Shown here piece by piece: positions 28,421 to 41,873 of a DNA stretch of 64,000 nucleotides. Position numbers and translations under genes: made by a program. The DNA is from Latrodectus hesperus (lineage: Eukaryota > Arthropoda > Arachnida > Araneae > Theridiidae). The notes beneath the pieces were generated by a model, which was not told the DNA's origin, searched no databases, and saw only the letters and a list, made by a program, of their open reading frames with translations. The stretch lies in NCBI GenBank assembly GCA_037975125.1, contig CM075853.1, forward strand, positions 52,522,958-52,586,957, in the 5' to 3' direction. How positions within the stretch are numbered: the first letter of the stretch is position 1; each line of letters starts with the position of its first letter.

Positions 28421-29399
28421 TATTCATTACACATTTTAAAGCAAAATTATTTAAAGTACTGGTATAATTTTTACTGTGTAATGGATAGCGTTATTAATTG
28501 AATTTTTTTTCTGGATTTATTTTGTATGTCAACTTTATATTAAACTTCAAAGAGGACATTTTATTAGTAATTAAATATTCAAATATGTCATAAGAAAGAA
28601 AATTAGAAATCATCCAAGCATCAATAATGATAGAGATGTGCCTACAAAAAATCCTCCTTTTATTGTTTTACAGTACGTAAGATAAATGTGGAGCCTACTA
28701 TTCTATGAAGTTGGTTATATATTTGCTTGTTTTTTTTCATAGTGTAACATGGTGCAATATTTCGATAATGTAGTATGTAATATGAAATAATACGTAAATG
28801 CGCTGATGATGAAAAGCCAGAAATGTTTCAAAATCATTCTCTATTTTAAGAGTTCAAAACGCTGCAAAAAATCTATCTTAATTACATATGGACATTACAT
28901 AGGTGTTATAAAAACACATTTAAGAGTAGTAAAAGTACTTAAGAGAGTTTGCAGAATTAAAAGAACAATTGGTAACATTTTCTTAAAGATTTTTACGTCT
29001 CATAAACCTTATTAATAACTTATAATTTTGAAAGCATATTTTTTATTTTCGTTGCACTGAATAATATTTTATTTTAATTTATCGTCTTATATGAAGATGT
29101 AAAAAAATTAGTTCTGATTGTTTGAGTTACAAAAGGATTAATGAATTAATATATCCTCTAGTTAAAATTTAAAAGATGCATTTTTTCAATTTTAAATTAC
29201 CAAGGCAAAGAAGTTAAAGATTTTTGTAAATGAGTTTTTGAATGGTTTTTAAATTAGAAATAATTTTTTAATCATATGCTGTACTTAATTATAATATCTG
29301 TAACTTAATCCGACAACTTATAAAGTAAAATAAAGTTAATTTTTCGGACAAATATTTCTGTAGAGCAGATCAATAGACAAGAATAGCTTTCCTTATGAA
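28421..29399. other. AT-rich sequence with no recognisable gene
   Basis: A 69-codon plus-strand frame (28806-29015) is Lys/Ile-rich with no motif and is likely chance. Confidence 0.55.
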
Positions 29400-30160
29400 G
29401 TAATGGAAGCATTTCTCATGCACAGAGGGAATGCGAAAGGTACACATTAATAATGGATAACTCAGTGATTGCTTTTTTCCTTCAGATTGTTGTGACGTTC
29501 GACAAAGGAACAAGATTCAGAATTAAAAAAAGAATAACAAATGAAACGGAGAAGACTAACTCCGATTTTATCCTCTCTTTTTTTCTCCTAGTAACTTCCC
29601 AAATGACATTAACTTCTTTAAAATAGAAAGAAAACATTACCCAAGAGAAGAAAAACTAAGAACAAGGGAATGGGAGAAAATAAAGAAGAAAACAATCAAA
29701 AGAAAAATGAGTCGAGAAATGCTGCGAAAACAAAAGAACTTCAGAAGTTGAGAAAAGAAATAGAAAAAAAAAATATATATATAGCTATGAGAGAGAATTC
29801 GAGAAAAACCACCGAAAATGGCGGAAAAGGAAGATCGGGACTTGAATTGACTAATGGGTGTCATTCAATTACTCTATGCGCATGCGCAGACTGTGAACTA
29901 AGGAAAAAAAAAGAACTGGGCAATCGGCATGAACTAAAGAACAAGTAGCTGATAATAAAAAAAGAATGGAAAGAAATAGTAGTTAGATGGAAGATGGAAA
30001 AAAAAAAGGAGAACTGCAGTGAAAACAATGATCTTCCTAAAACTTTTTCTCCTGTTATTTCATTACTTTCATCAACGAGGTATTTTCCTCAGGCATCTTG
30101 TCTTTCCCAAATAAAAGAATTTTAGCAAAAAACAGTTTGGCGCTTTTATCAAAATAATAA
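29400..30160. promoter_or_regulatory. Promoter-like island 6 with NRF1-type and YY1/Pho-type sites
   Basis: Purine-rich on the plus strand and GC-richer than its surroundings. At 29877-29888 it holds TGCGCATGCGCA, a perfect palindrome and an exact NRF1 (fly ewg) consensus site. About 65 bp upstream (about 29813-29825) is AAAATGGCGG, matching the YY1/Pho core. This pair is typical of broad metazoan promoters and very unlikely by chance in such AT-rich DNA. A 92-codon plus-strand frame (29670-29948) is Lys/Glu/Asn-rich, as expected from purine bias, and need not be coding. Function as a promoter or Polycomb-type element is inference; no downstream gene is identified. Confidence 0.45.
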
Positions 30161-32913
30161 AGAAGAATCCTTCGGAATAAATCACCACAAAAAAATTTTA
30201 GATTAGCATGGAGTTAATAGCGAAAATATGAAAAATGACTTTTATTTTTAAATAATTATACTTTTATTTTTAATTAATATATATTTATATGAATTTTTAT
30301 TTGTAATATATTTTAAAACAACTTGAAAAAGCTTGGTTTTTTATATTGAAAATATGATAGGAAAAAATATAGGTGAGCTCATCATAAATTCTAACTAACT
30401 TTGTGTTTATAAATTTAATTAACATGTTTATTTACAGAAATATTTTTATATTACTAAAACTCCTTTGAAAAGAGATAATAAATCTTTTTTTAAAATATTT
30501 TTAGCAATGCAAAAATATTTTTATCTTATTAATTACACGACTTTAACTTAGGAAAAATTTGCAATACCTTAAAAAAGATATCCTTGAAAGAAAAGAACTG
30601 AATGAAATATAAAATATTAGTTCTTTTAAAATAACATTTCAATGTAATTAAAATGTATTTTTAAAAACTGAACATAGCTTATGGTTCCAATTTTATTATC
30701 TGTATAATCCCTTTCTTATTTATAATTATTAATAATTTTTTATGTTTAGAAATAAAAATGATTATTTTTTAATTATACAGATAAAGAATTATTAAACTAA
30801 AATTTCAAAGAAAAACAACAAAATTTTATATATCATGTTGTATGCATAACTACTTATAATCTTAAAAGTTTATTTATCAATTCACTAGAACTAGTAAGAC
30901 ACTTTTTGTGCATTAAGTCGTTAATTTAATCTACCTGATAATATGTGTCATTGCAAGAAATGTGACAGAAGGTAAATTTGGGAATTAATATGCTACCAGT
31001 TTTGATATTTGATAAGGCACTTTTAGGTAATCACATTAAAGTAATTTTTATAAAACTTATCATTTCATAAGGGAACATAATCAAATTTATTATGATTTTG
31101 ATGTACTACGTTTTAATTTATTATCGATATTATTTGATTGTATAGCTAGACATTTTCCTGAGTTTCTTGTAAATAAAAATCATTTCTCAGATATAGTTTT
31201 GTTTCATACCATGTTCACATTTCATGTGTAAACTTAATGTTTTGGTTACAGAATATTCGCCAAATGCGTGAGAAAAAATACTAAATAAGGAAGTAGATCG
31301 GTATAGAGAAAGACTCCGTTTTTCAGCTATTAAGAATGTTAAGCATTTTGAGAAAATCCATGCTTTCTTCGTGAGAAAAAAAGTCTAAGAAGATGGCTAT
31401 ACTCACTCTAACCGTATTCGTCTACTTTTTTTAATGTGATAATGATCTTTTGAAGATGGCAGTGCAAGATTGTATTTGATTTACAAACAATTGTTCCAAG
31501 TTAAAGATAAATTGATTTGAAAAGAAAGCATGTAAAACTACATCTAAAATTGAATAACTGCTGTAATCTCATGCATTTTCAAATATCTTGACCGATTTGT
31601 GGGAAAATTTTGCAAAACATATTCTTTCATTTAAGAGATTTACTATAATAAAATTTTATTGGATATTAATATTTTAAGAAATAAAATAGGGTCACAATAT
31701 GTAACTGTAAAAATCATTAATAGAGTAAATGAAAATAGGCAAATTTTAATTTTCATACCATTTTGATAGATTAATTAGGTTTTTAAATTTTATTAGTTTT
31801 AACTAAAAGACGAGGGATAAAATCAGATGAATTAAAAGGACAATTTTTGAATTGTAAATTTCAATTACATGTTATTTATTACCTTAAACTGAAATGGGTT
31901 GTAAAAGGGTATATTATGCAATTAAACACTATGAAAAACTCAAGAGAAATTTTCTTGTTGTTTCGAAGGATGAACTAAACTTAAAGCTGTTTTTAGTTTT
32001 TTTTTTCATAAAGTGTGTTGAGGCTAATGAAAAGAGAATATGATTCACAAATTATCGAAACTTATGGTCAAATTTAAAAGATTTTCAAAACTGGTGTTCA
32101 GAATCCCCATACAAAATAATTTGGCATGTAACATGTTGTTATACCACAAAAAAGATGTGATGAAAATAAAAGGTGGGAATAGATTCTGTGGTTCCACATG
32201 TTTTGAAAAATTCAAAAAAATCAGGATATATTTTTCTAATTAATAGGGATTTTTGCAAGAATTTGCTTATTCTAAAATAAGTAAATGTGGCACCTTTACT
32301 CCTTATTTAATAATACTAAATAAATTAGTCACTTATATTTATTTATATTTTTAATTAATTATTAAGATCACTTCCAAAAGTTTACTATATACTCACTAAA
32401 ACAAGAAATGGAAGTAAAAATGCGACATGCTAATAATTTTGAAAAAAGTTTTCCTTTAACTCTATGGTAACGTAATGTTTTATTTAATACATGTGACAGT
32501 TAGAAAGAATACTGCTAATTATTGAACGTATCATATCAACTAATATATTGTTACACAAAAATTTTTGAATTTTGAAATTTACATCTATTCTGCTTTTCTC
32601 AAAAGAATATTTAAAATGATTGTTAAAGATTGTTTATATTTTTGGTGACAGTGAAGAAATGAAATTATTAAAAGTCGTTGGAACAAAAAATATCTGGAGT
32701 CAAGTTTTTTGAATGTAAATAATATCTCTGCAATCATATGTTTAAATGCAACAGTGAAGCACTTTTAGCCATACTTGAAAAGTATACTTACAAAAGTTAG
32801 AACACAATTTTTTACGACATCATTAACAGTTAGAATAAAGGAATTATTTTTTTCTCTATATGTGGAACTATGAATGCTGTTCATTAACAAATTTCAAGCA
32901 AATTTACAATAAC
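30161..32913. other. AT-rich sequence with no recognisable gene
   Basis: No coding bias or repeat. A slightly GC-richer patch lies at 31240-31440 without motifs I recognise. Confidence 0.5.
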
Positions 32914-32981
32914 TTACAAAATGTAAACTTACAAGCTTATTTACAAAATGTAAACTTACAAGCTTATTTACAAAATGTAAA
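32914..32981. repeat. 27-bp minisatellite, about 2.5 copies
   Basis: TTACAAAATGTAAACTTACA recurs at 32914, 32941 and 32968. The unit contains TTACAAAATGTAA, a near-palindrome, and AAGCTT. Confidence 0.9.
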
Positions 32982-33021
32982 TTATTTAAAGTCTAAGCAG
33001 TTCTTATGTACTTTAAATACC

Positions 33022-34900
33022 TTAAACTTTATATTCTGATATGTACTTTAAATGTATTAAATTTGATTCACTTTTCTGCTGTTGTGGTTGTTGTTTCTCA
33101 TCTCCAACCCAGTCTGAAGAAGTCAAATCAGATCCATGAATACACTGACCATTAAAAATCGAAGACGAGAGGGAAAGAATAAATTTATTTACAAAGGAGA
33201 CCAACACATTCCAAGATGTGCTTAGCAGAAACCTGGTGTTGGCCGCATTTTGGGTAAAAAAGGAAGGATTTCTCACCCGTGGAAATGTAAGATTTGTCAA
33301 GTGGCTTGGTGCAAGGTTTTTTGTCACATGAGTGTTAAATATTGGCCTGGGTTACTATCCCTGTAGCAGAATGAGTGGGGGTTACCAATGGTTTTAATTT
33401 TTCATTTATCCTTCTTGATATGGAATTTTTTTTCTGGAGAAAAGGTTCATGGTAGATAAGCTCTGAAAAAGAAGGTCGATTATAATCTTACTTAACAAAA
33501 TTTTTTTTCGTTACCAAAAAATTAACAAAAAAGCAAGGTTTTGTTAAATTTTTTTAACACAAGGTATGGAATCTATTGTAGGTAAATGTCTTGTTGAAGA
33601 GAAATTAACTTTAATTTGAGTGAAATAGTTATTTGTTTTGTCCCCAATGTGGGGATTTTATTATTCAGATGTCGCATCGAGCTGCGGATAACAGTATAAA
33701 TTCAGAGGTCAGCATAATTATTTTCCTTTAGAACGGATTCAAAATACATATACTATATATTAAGTAGGTTATGTTAAGTTTATATATAGAAAATTTTTTA
33801 TAGTTTCATTGTAGGTTTTGCTATACGCAAGATCACTGATTTTGCTACCATCAGAGAAAATCTCAATGTCACATTAAGGGAATCTATTTAGGATTTTAAG
33901 GCTAACTGTCCTAGATAGTCTGACAAGAATTCCTTTTTATTGACAGGAGCAGAAAGATAGTACTTAAAGTGAACCCTGGAGAAATCTTCCATCAGAGGTT
34001 CAAACGAGAGGGAAAAAATGTTGTTCATTATTTGTAGAAAGGAGATGCTGAGATGCAAAGAGACCAAAGGAGACTATTATCCTTAAGTCTTTGATTAGAT
34101 GTCCAGTTATTTAGGAATATTGACGTATTGTTATGTTGACCATAAATAGAAAGTTTGTTGTAATATTTGACAAGTCTAGATCGTCTTCTAACGTAGAGGA
34201 GTTGCAGGTCTGCTTCGAAAAGAATAATTTTATAAAAGCAGCTATTCTTCATACCAGTGATTACACTCAATTGAATTCTTAAGTTGAACACTGAGGCGCA
34301 ACAAATTTGAAAAACCGTATTCATATATGAGTTTGATAAGTATCAGATAATAAGTTCTAAGGATTGTATCAGCATCCCAATCTCTATCAGTTATATATTT
34401 AAGAATATTTAAGTATTTATTTGAATTTAGAATAACGTATAAATGTTTATTGATTGAAAATCCAGAGTTTAAAATATATCCTAGATATTCTGGATACTTC
34501 TCGTAGGTAAATTCCTGTTATTCAAATGTCAAGGTAAGATAGTAGTTTTAAAACAATTTATTGGTCTTATAAAAGTAGTAATTGATTTAACCGAATTAAA
34601 AACAGCTTTAAATCTAGCACATACATAAACTGTCTCTTAAGAATCTCTCATTGAATTTATTCTCGAAGTCTTGCATAACATTTCCAGACGTCTAAAGGGT
34701 GAGGTCATTTGCCAACATACCAATATATGTCTAAGAAAAGATAATCCTTTCAGCACCAACTTAGTTCATAGAAAACAAAGCTGGACTATAAATTATTCTC
34801 TAAGGATCATCTTGACAAAGGTAAAAAGTATTCGAGAGTTCTTTATTAAATTCAAATCTCTAATAGAGAGAGTTCTCCATTGAAGGTAATCGACGATCAA
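33022..34900 (-). pseudogene. Decayed Jockey-type LINE (reverse transcriptase thumb to C-terminus)
   Basis: Read on the minus strand. At about 34490-34320 one frame gives EYPEYLGYILNSGFSINKHL and LNILKYITDRDWDADTILR then LIYEYG. These match the conserved K(Y/F)LG..(L/F)D..LTF..H, LN.LK.I....WGAD...L...Y and KL.YG blocks that follow the palm of Jockey/CR1-type reverse transcriptases. At about 34210-34080 EADLQLLYVRRRSRL fits the E....PL..RR..L linker. At about 33300-33190 the pieces FYPKCGQHQVSAKHILECVG give the C-terminal knuckle. Stops and frameshifts separate the pieces, so the copy is old and inactive. Sequence further upstream (34500-34900) is too decayed to assign firmly but probably belongs to it. 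Confidence 0.7.
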
Positions 34901-35899
34901 AACAATATATTCTCATGACTCTATTAATAGCATCATGTAGTTTTTTACTTTACTCTTTAAAACTATCAAAGACATTTATTTTCTTTAGACTTAATAGATT
35001 CTTTTATTTCAGTTATAACAATATTATTGTAAGTAAATTACCTTGCAACGTTGGATATTTCAATAAGCAATTAATAAACATTTTTTAGATTTTTTTCTTA
35101 TATTCTTCTTTCTTAAAAAAGATAAGTTTTTTATAAAAGAAATTTTAATAGAAAATATGTAAAAAATATAAAAATATGTTTCTTAAATCAAGGAACAAAA
35201 ACAATAAAATGCAATGAAAAATGCACCAATAAAAAATGAAAATACTCTATCTGAAGAGTCAACTGTGTCTTGGTTATTTTTTTGATTTATTTAATTCGCT
35301 ACTTTATTTTTGAACATGATCGCTTATCCTACTATTACTTATAGCTGAAAAATCGATTTCGAATTAAAATTAACCTTGTCCGAGTAGGCATTGAAACTAC
35401 GAAATACTTATTGGATAATAAATCTAATGATGTTACAATTTCATAAATCTCAAAGTATAACCTAAATATGCATGTCTAATTTGTAAGTGCAAAATAAGCT
35501 AAATTTCGTATTGAATTTTTTCAATTCGTAAAACATTACTTTAGACTATAAGTCCTTAGAATTATGTTTACACACATATTTCTCAATTCTATTTTTATTA
35601 AATATATTTTATTGAATTTGTATCCAGTTCAGATTAGTTTAACAAAATACACATTCTTTCAAATATTATATGCATACAAGGAAAAATAAGCTGCGTTTAA
35701 GAAACTTATCATTAATATGTTTATGAAAAATAACAGATTTATTTAGTCAGATGAAAATTAACAGATAACCTTCAAAATTTCACAAAAAGCTTATTCAATT
35801 TAACAAGTTAGCTCATTATTAAAGATAATGATGATTAGTTGGATAATAACTTACCTAATGCTTTCTTCTACGATTTCTATAATAATCGGAAGAACTAAT
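34901..35899. other. AT-rich sequence with no recognisable gene
   Basis: AT-rich, with no signal seen. Confidence 0.5.
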
Positions 35900-36050
35900 C
35901 ATTAAGTTCAGAAATATTCCAAACCAACTGGTATTCCTTTCTACAGATGTCCCAAATAAGCTCTATTGGAGACAGATCTGGTGGCCTGGCAGTCTTTAAG
36001 GAAAATCTTTGAGAATTGAGCACTATGGGTCAAATGTTGCCTTAGTAAAT
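35900..36050 (-). pseudogene. Tc1-type transposase fragment around the catalytic Glu
   Basis: Minus-strand reading of about 35998-35925 gives TARPPDLSPIELIWDICRKE. This matches the (W)PA.SPDL(N/S)PIE..WD block of Tc1 transposases, with the E of the DD34E triad present. Flanking translation (to about 36050) is only faintly Tc1-like. A relic of one element, unrelated in position to the two larger copies. Confidence 0.65.
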
Positions 36051-38129
36051 TGTATCCGAATAACTGAATAGTAAAATTAGTTATATAGGCTGCAAAAGGC
36101 AATCACTGTGCCTTCCAACTATGAACTATGAGTACTTTGCAAAATAAATAAAAGTAATATGCTATTACTTCTAAATGCATTCCAATTTGACAGTTAAAAT
36201 ATTGGATTAATAAAAACTAATGCATTATTTTCAAACTGCAAAAAAACAAATGTAAATTCAATATAATTATTGAAAACACAAAATTTATAAAATATTACAA
36301 AAACTTGTATTGTATATACTTAGAATAAATCTCCTAAGATCCAGTTACTTCAATTTAAGGTTCAATTATATATAATTCAAGCAAATTAATCCTAATGAGA
36401 ATATTTGCAAAACTAATTATATAAATTGTGAAAACTTTTATTTACAAAAAAGTGAGAAATTAATGCAAAAATTGTAAGCCTCTGGGGTTTAATTATTCTT
36501 TCAATGGACAATTTTTGCACACAAGTCAATGAGAGATTCAGGCATGTTCTTTTCTGGTGAGAATTTTTATTTATTTTCAAAAATATTTTTTGAGAATAAA
36601 AAAAATTTCCAATTGATTACTGAGTATCAAACACTTATAATTATTATCAATTAAAATAAACTATAGACTGTACGTTTATGTTCTACTTCTAGTTTTTCTT
36701 GCCCGGTTGTGTAAATGTTACCATTTAAAAAGAACGAAAATGGCAATCAAGTTAATTATTGAAAGACAGTTTATTTACTGGCAAAAAATTGCTAATTAAC
36801 TGTTTACTGGCTTTATCTAGTTATAATTTTACAGATTAATTAACATTGACTAGGTTTGCACTTTTTTAAAAATAGTTATACATAAATATAGACTTTAATT
36901 AGTGTATTTAAGCAAGTTTAAAAATCGTGTACAAAAATGAGGAGATCGTATACATCAATCAATTTCATAAATAAATTAAAGTTCTCCAAAAATAACTGCT
37001 TTTAAGAGCTGAACAACTGGGGTTTATTTTACAGAAAATGAAGGGAGAGAGACTATTCAGAAGCTTTTTCCAAATGTTACTAATAAAAATTCTAATTTTA
37101 ATAAATTTTAAAACAAGTCTAGACAATGTCTCTTAGTAACAGAAAAATAAATATTAGAATTCACATGTCTGAATTTTAACGATGTAAGTTTCTCTACTGG
37201 TATTGAATAGTTTTACATAATCTTAAATTAATTGAAAAGATTAGAACTGTTAAATTTAAGTGTATTTTCTGGATTGCTAAATAGATTACAAGTTTCATTT
37301 TTAAGATTTTAATTTATTTTTCAAAATATGTAATATATAGAATTAAATTTGAATCCTTTGTAAGTTTTAGTTCTCTTACAGATAATTCTGAATTAATTTT
37401 TCAGCTATTTCATTTAATCTAAAGTTTTATTTGAAATATTGCTTAAAAATTGCTTTACTTTAAATTTCACTTTTATGTGCATGATAAAAAATTTTGCTAG
37501 ACTACTGTGAAGTCTAAGTATGAAACTAATTAGCAGATGATAAGTGTTTTAGAATCAAAACTATATTGAATAGAAATTAATTACTTCTTCAAGGTTTCAT
37601 TTTAAAGAGAAATCAATGAAATCCAAACCTAATTTTAATCAGTATAATTAAAATTTCAATTTTATTCAATACTCATAAAACTTACATGCTAATATATTTT
37701 GTAATCATTAAGGAATTTGTATTAAATTATTTTTAGAATCTTACATGTAACTTTTAAATCATTAATTAAGCTATTTTTGTTAAAGAAATAGGATTTCATT
37801 TTAACAAAATCCTTTATGACATGGATGAATCTTAAATATAGTAATAAATCCTTAGCTCACGAAATTTAATTAGAATTAGTTTTTGTATTTGGAAACTTTG
37901 AGAAAAGGAAAGAAATATACTAAAGTTCAATTTAAGAAAAGATTGTAAATTTTTATTTTGAGACCTTAAAGTTAAAAACTAATTATAGAACCTACATTTT
38001 ATTTGAATATGAAATCTAATCTAATTATATTAAATAAATTTATTTCAATTCATTAATCCTCATTTGTATATTTGTATAGATTCTTTGAAGTTTATTTTTA
38101 CTAAAATTTCTTTGTACAATGCATTTTCT
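36051..38129. other. AT-rich sequence with no recognisable gene
   Basis: Long AT-rich stretch with no coding or repeat signal that I can recognise. Confidence 0.55.
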
Positions 38130-38400
38130 TATTCCCATTTCTACGGTTGAAGAGCCACTAAATGCAGCCAATCACCTCATAATTTTGAATCATGGTCAAG
38201 TGATGAGGTCAACAAATGAGCTGGAGTCCTTATTTCTTATGCCAAACCAATGGAGGAACATTACGACTACATCCAGCCATTACTAAGTTAGATCAATCTT
38301 TGTCTTGGTCAGGTATAAAACCTATCTCTTCTAGTGTGATTAAGCAAGACGCTTTTCTCAATGATGCTATCATAGCCTCTGAATTATTTTGATTATATAA
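38130..38400 (-). mobile_element. SINE-like relic sharing a core with the 3.1-kb insertion
   Basis: A GC-richer segment. Its minus strand at 38232-38173 (CCAGCTCA ... TGACCATGATTCAAAATTAT) aligns with 3150-3195 (CCAGCTCA ... TGACCAGGGATCAAAATTA) at roughly 65-70% identity. This shows two members of one dispersed family in opposite orientation. Upstream minus-strand sequence (CCTCCATTGGTTTGGCA) also resembles, from memory, that spider SINE family. Boundaries and target duplications were not found, so the limits are approximate. Confidence 0.5.
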
Positions 38401-41400
38401 TCTTCTTTTTTCTTCATAATATCATGTACTTAATTTTTAATTATTATTAATAATATTTTCTTATTTTCTTGTAAATATTTATTATTTACATAATGTTGTA
38501 ATCTTTGCAATTAATACTTTTAAAACTACTTAATTTCATAAAATGTCCTTGCTCTAGCAGCAAAATGATACAGCTAGTAAAACAAATTCCTATTAATTAA
38601 AATTATTAGTTATAATCTTTCTTTTTAATAAAATATTTCCAATAAATTTGAGTAACTTCATACAAATTATAAACTTTTATGAAAATTTTAAAAGTATAAT
38701 TATATATTTTAGGAATTTATAATGTTCATATGAATATTATCTTTTATTCTAAGAGAAAGTAAACTAGGATTAATGAAATATCTATTATATACTGCAATTA
38801 TTATATAAAATTATTTAACCATAAAGAAAGAAATTTAATCATTTTAATTTAATTTAATTACAGAACTTAATTATTCTTAAAAAGTTATGAAACCTTGTGT
38901 ATTTATTTAAGTTAATTTTTTTAAGCTAAGTAAATACACACACACGATTTAATAAATTATCAGATTTGTTATTTTAGTTGTTAATGTACTAAAGTTTGTG
39001 TAGCATCACAGTCTTTATGAATTTTTGATTACTAAATTTATTGACATTGTTCTAATTAGGCAAATTATTCTTTTCAAAAGATCGGAACATAAAGTTCATT
39101 ACATTTGTTAAGTATAGCCTCCTGAAATTGAGTGAAATATTTATAAGCACTTGGAGAATCCCGAAGGGAATAAATTTACTGAAAGATTAAACGTAATTTA
39201 TGACAGAAAAGTTCATTTATGTTAACATGAGAAATAAATTTTAATTAAATTTACATTCCACTTGCAATTTTTCATATTCTTCCTTTCCTAAGCGAACTGA
39301 TAAATGAACAAAATAGCTTTGAAACTTTAATTCGTATGAGATTTCCTTAAGTAACACATGTTAGCACAAACATTGAAAATAATTCATACTTAAAAGGAGG
39401 AGTTAAAAATTAAAAAATGTGGAGCAGGAAACACATTTTTGACAAATTAGTGTAATCTATTTCGAAACTTAAAATTCAAGGAATGTGTAGTAAACACTTT
39501 TTCGCTTAATATTTCAACAATGAAATATAATACAAATATACATACATAGCTTCATTTAATTTATGCTTTAAATACACTTATCTTACGGAAGAATGAAAAT
39601 ATCGATATTTTTATATATTGACATAAAATATTGCTGTACTTTAGTCTTAAATTTTGCTGGATAATTTACAAAATGAATTTACTAGGCAATACATACAAAC
39701 ACCTAAAATGCTTGCATGTGTTTCTTGAAATTTAATTTATACTAAATTTTCAATGATTTTTAAAGTTAGAATAAGTAAAATTTATATTTATAAGTTGAAC
39801 GAAACTAATTACACATATTAAATTTAAAGATTTTTCATTACAATTGTAATAAGCGCTTTCTAACTAACTAGGAATAAATTTGAACTTTTATTCCACTTAA
39901 TTCATTTAATCATTACCGAATTTTTAGCAAAAATTCGGTAATTTATGAATATTGTCTATGGTTTAAGAAGAAAAAGATGGATTTGTAATACCTATAAATT
40001 GAATTGACAAATTGTAAGTTATTCGCTCATAATTTTTCTGCCTGAATAATTATAATTCTACAATCAAACTCGCTAAAAATATTTTGTACCATAATTCCAT
40101 TTCAATGTAATTTAAGGTTATATAGGTAATGGGATACGTTTTCGGTTGCCAATGCTTGTAGATTGATATTATCTAATTCGCACTAAAACTTTTAAAATAA
40201 ATTTAACGTTAAATTTGATCTAAATTAAGCATAGCCACATAAAAATAGGACTTGCACTGCCTTACACTTGAAACTGATTTAAAAACAATAGTTTAGGCTT
40301 TGATGTTTATTTATTTTTCACTGAAATTTTAAATTACATTTATATTCTTTAAATTTCATTGGGGTATTTTTTAAATAAATTAATAATAACTAAAATTAAG
40401 ACAATTCAAACTATGAATCGGATTTGGGAGAATGACATTTAAAAATATATTTCTTTTCAAAATAAATGTAATTTTGTGATGCTTAGTCAATATTTTTAGA
40501 ATCAATTCTATTTCCTAATTTTTTTATAAATTTTGCTTCACTTATTTTTATCTGCTGTTACTATCTCGTATTAACAAAGACTAGTAACAATAGTATAAAA
40601 TAAAATGGACGTAATCAATTACTACGTATTTGTATCTTACAGTTCGAATTTTATAAAAATTAATTGATTCGAACTAACTCAAATCACATGTTGCCACCAC
40701 AAAAAAATTTTGTTGTGACTTAAACGGTTCAAAAGCGCAGTGCGAACGGAATATAAGCTGCTTAACACTAACAAATCCCTGGTAATTTAGCACCATGATC
40801 AAGTATCGTGGCCATAATTTAACCTAGTACCTTCCATACCATAAGATACCACATAAAACTTTATAAAGATTCGTGATCTTCTTCAGAACGATTATGTTTT
40901 CTTGAGTCTGGTGTAGAAGAGCAAAATCTATTCATGAGAACACTTTAACCCACTAGATTTCAGCAAACTCAAATTTAAGTTTAGAATAATCTATAGTGAT
41001 ATTTCATGCAGCTTAATCCGTTAAACACCACCAACCTATTTATTAATTCGAACCACCAACATCAGACAAAGTCCATACTTAATAGCCCTCTTTCTCAGCC
41101 ACACTATGGAAGAAAAATTTGACAATATAAAACCTTAAATGTGCACCTTTTTAAAAATCCCATGTTGAAAATATTATTAAATCATTTAATGGTTTTAAAT
41201 AATTAATGTGATACATATTCCTTACAAATTATTTTAATATTAGGGGAGAAAATTTTCTGTAAAATGTAGAAATACAACTCATTTATTCCTTTCATATTTC
41301 ATCAATTATATATTTAAAGGGAGTCATTAAATATAATTACGACTATTTTTATGATAATTTGAAATTGACTTCCTGGTATGAAACCATTAACATAAATTCT

Positions 41401-41774
41401 ATAATTTAATATATCATGCAATTTTTTTTTATTTTGTACCTAAAAATGCTTAATAGATCAAGTATTCCAAGAAAATGTGCAATACTTAATTTTTTCTCCA
41501 TTAAAGCTAGATTTTACCATTTTTCAAACAGTATTTTAATTTGAAATTTTTTCCATCTAATATTGAGAATATAAGTAAACTCTAATGTAAGTGATTATAT
41601 GTAGTTTATTTTATATAAGCACACAGAACAGAACTAAATGTTTTCTTAATATTTATTACATGCAATAATTTAACTAAACGTAATGTGCTTACTTTAGGTT
41701 ATTTCTAAATAAAACATTAATGTTAATGTATCTATATTCTAAATTTACCTTAATTTGTCATTAATATATTCATT
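38401..41774. other. AT-rich sequence; mild GC patch at 40700-41110
   Basis: No coding signal. The 40700-41110 patch is slightly GC-richer but yields no recognisable protein, tRNA-like box or terminal repeat. Confidence 0.5.
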
Positions 41775-41780
41775 TATATA

Positions 41781-41870
<90 letters not shown>
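41775..41870. repeat. (TA)n microsatellite, about 96 bp, abutting a Tc1 element
   Basis: TA array with one AT phase slip near 41787. It ends two bases before the left terminal repeat of the Tc1 element. Confidence 0.97.

Positions 41871-41872
<2 letters not shown>

Positions 41873-41873
<1 letters not shown>

Noticed and set aside
29670..29948. 92-codon Lys/Glu/Asn-rich frame as a coiled-coil protein
   Set aside because: The residues are those forced by A/G-rich sequence, and a run of more than 10 A bases interrupts it. Regulatory function is the simpler reading.
32914..32981. CRISPR-like direct repeats
   Set aside because: The copies are contiguous without spacers, and the context is a eukaryotic genome.
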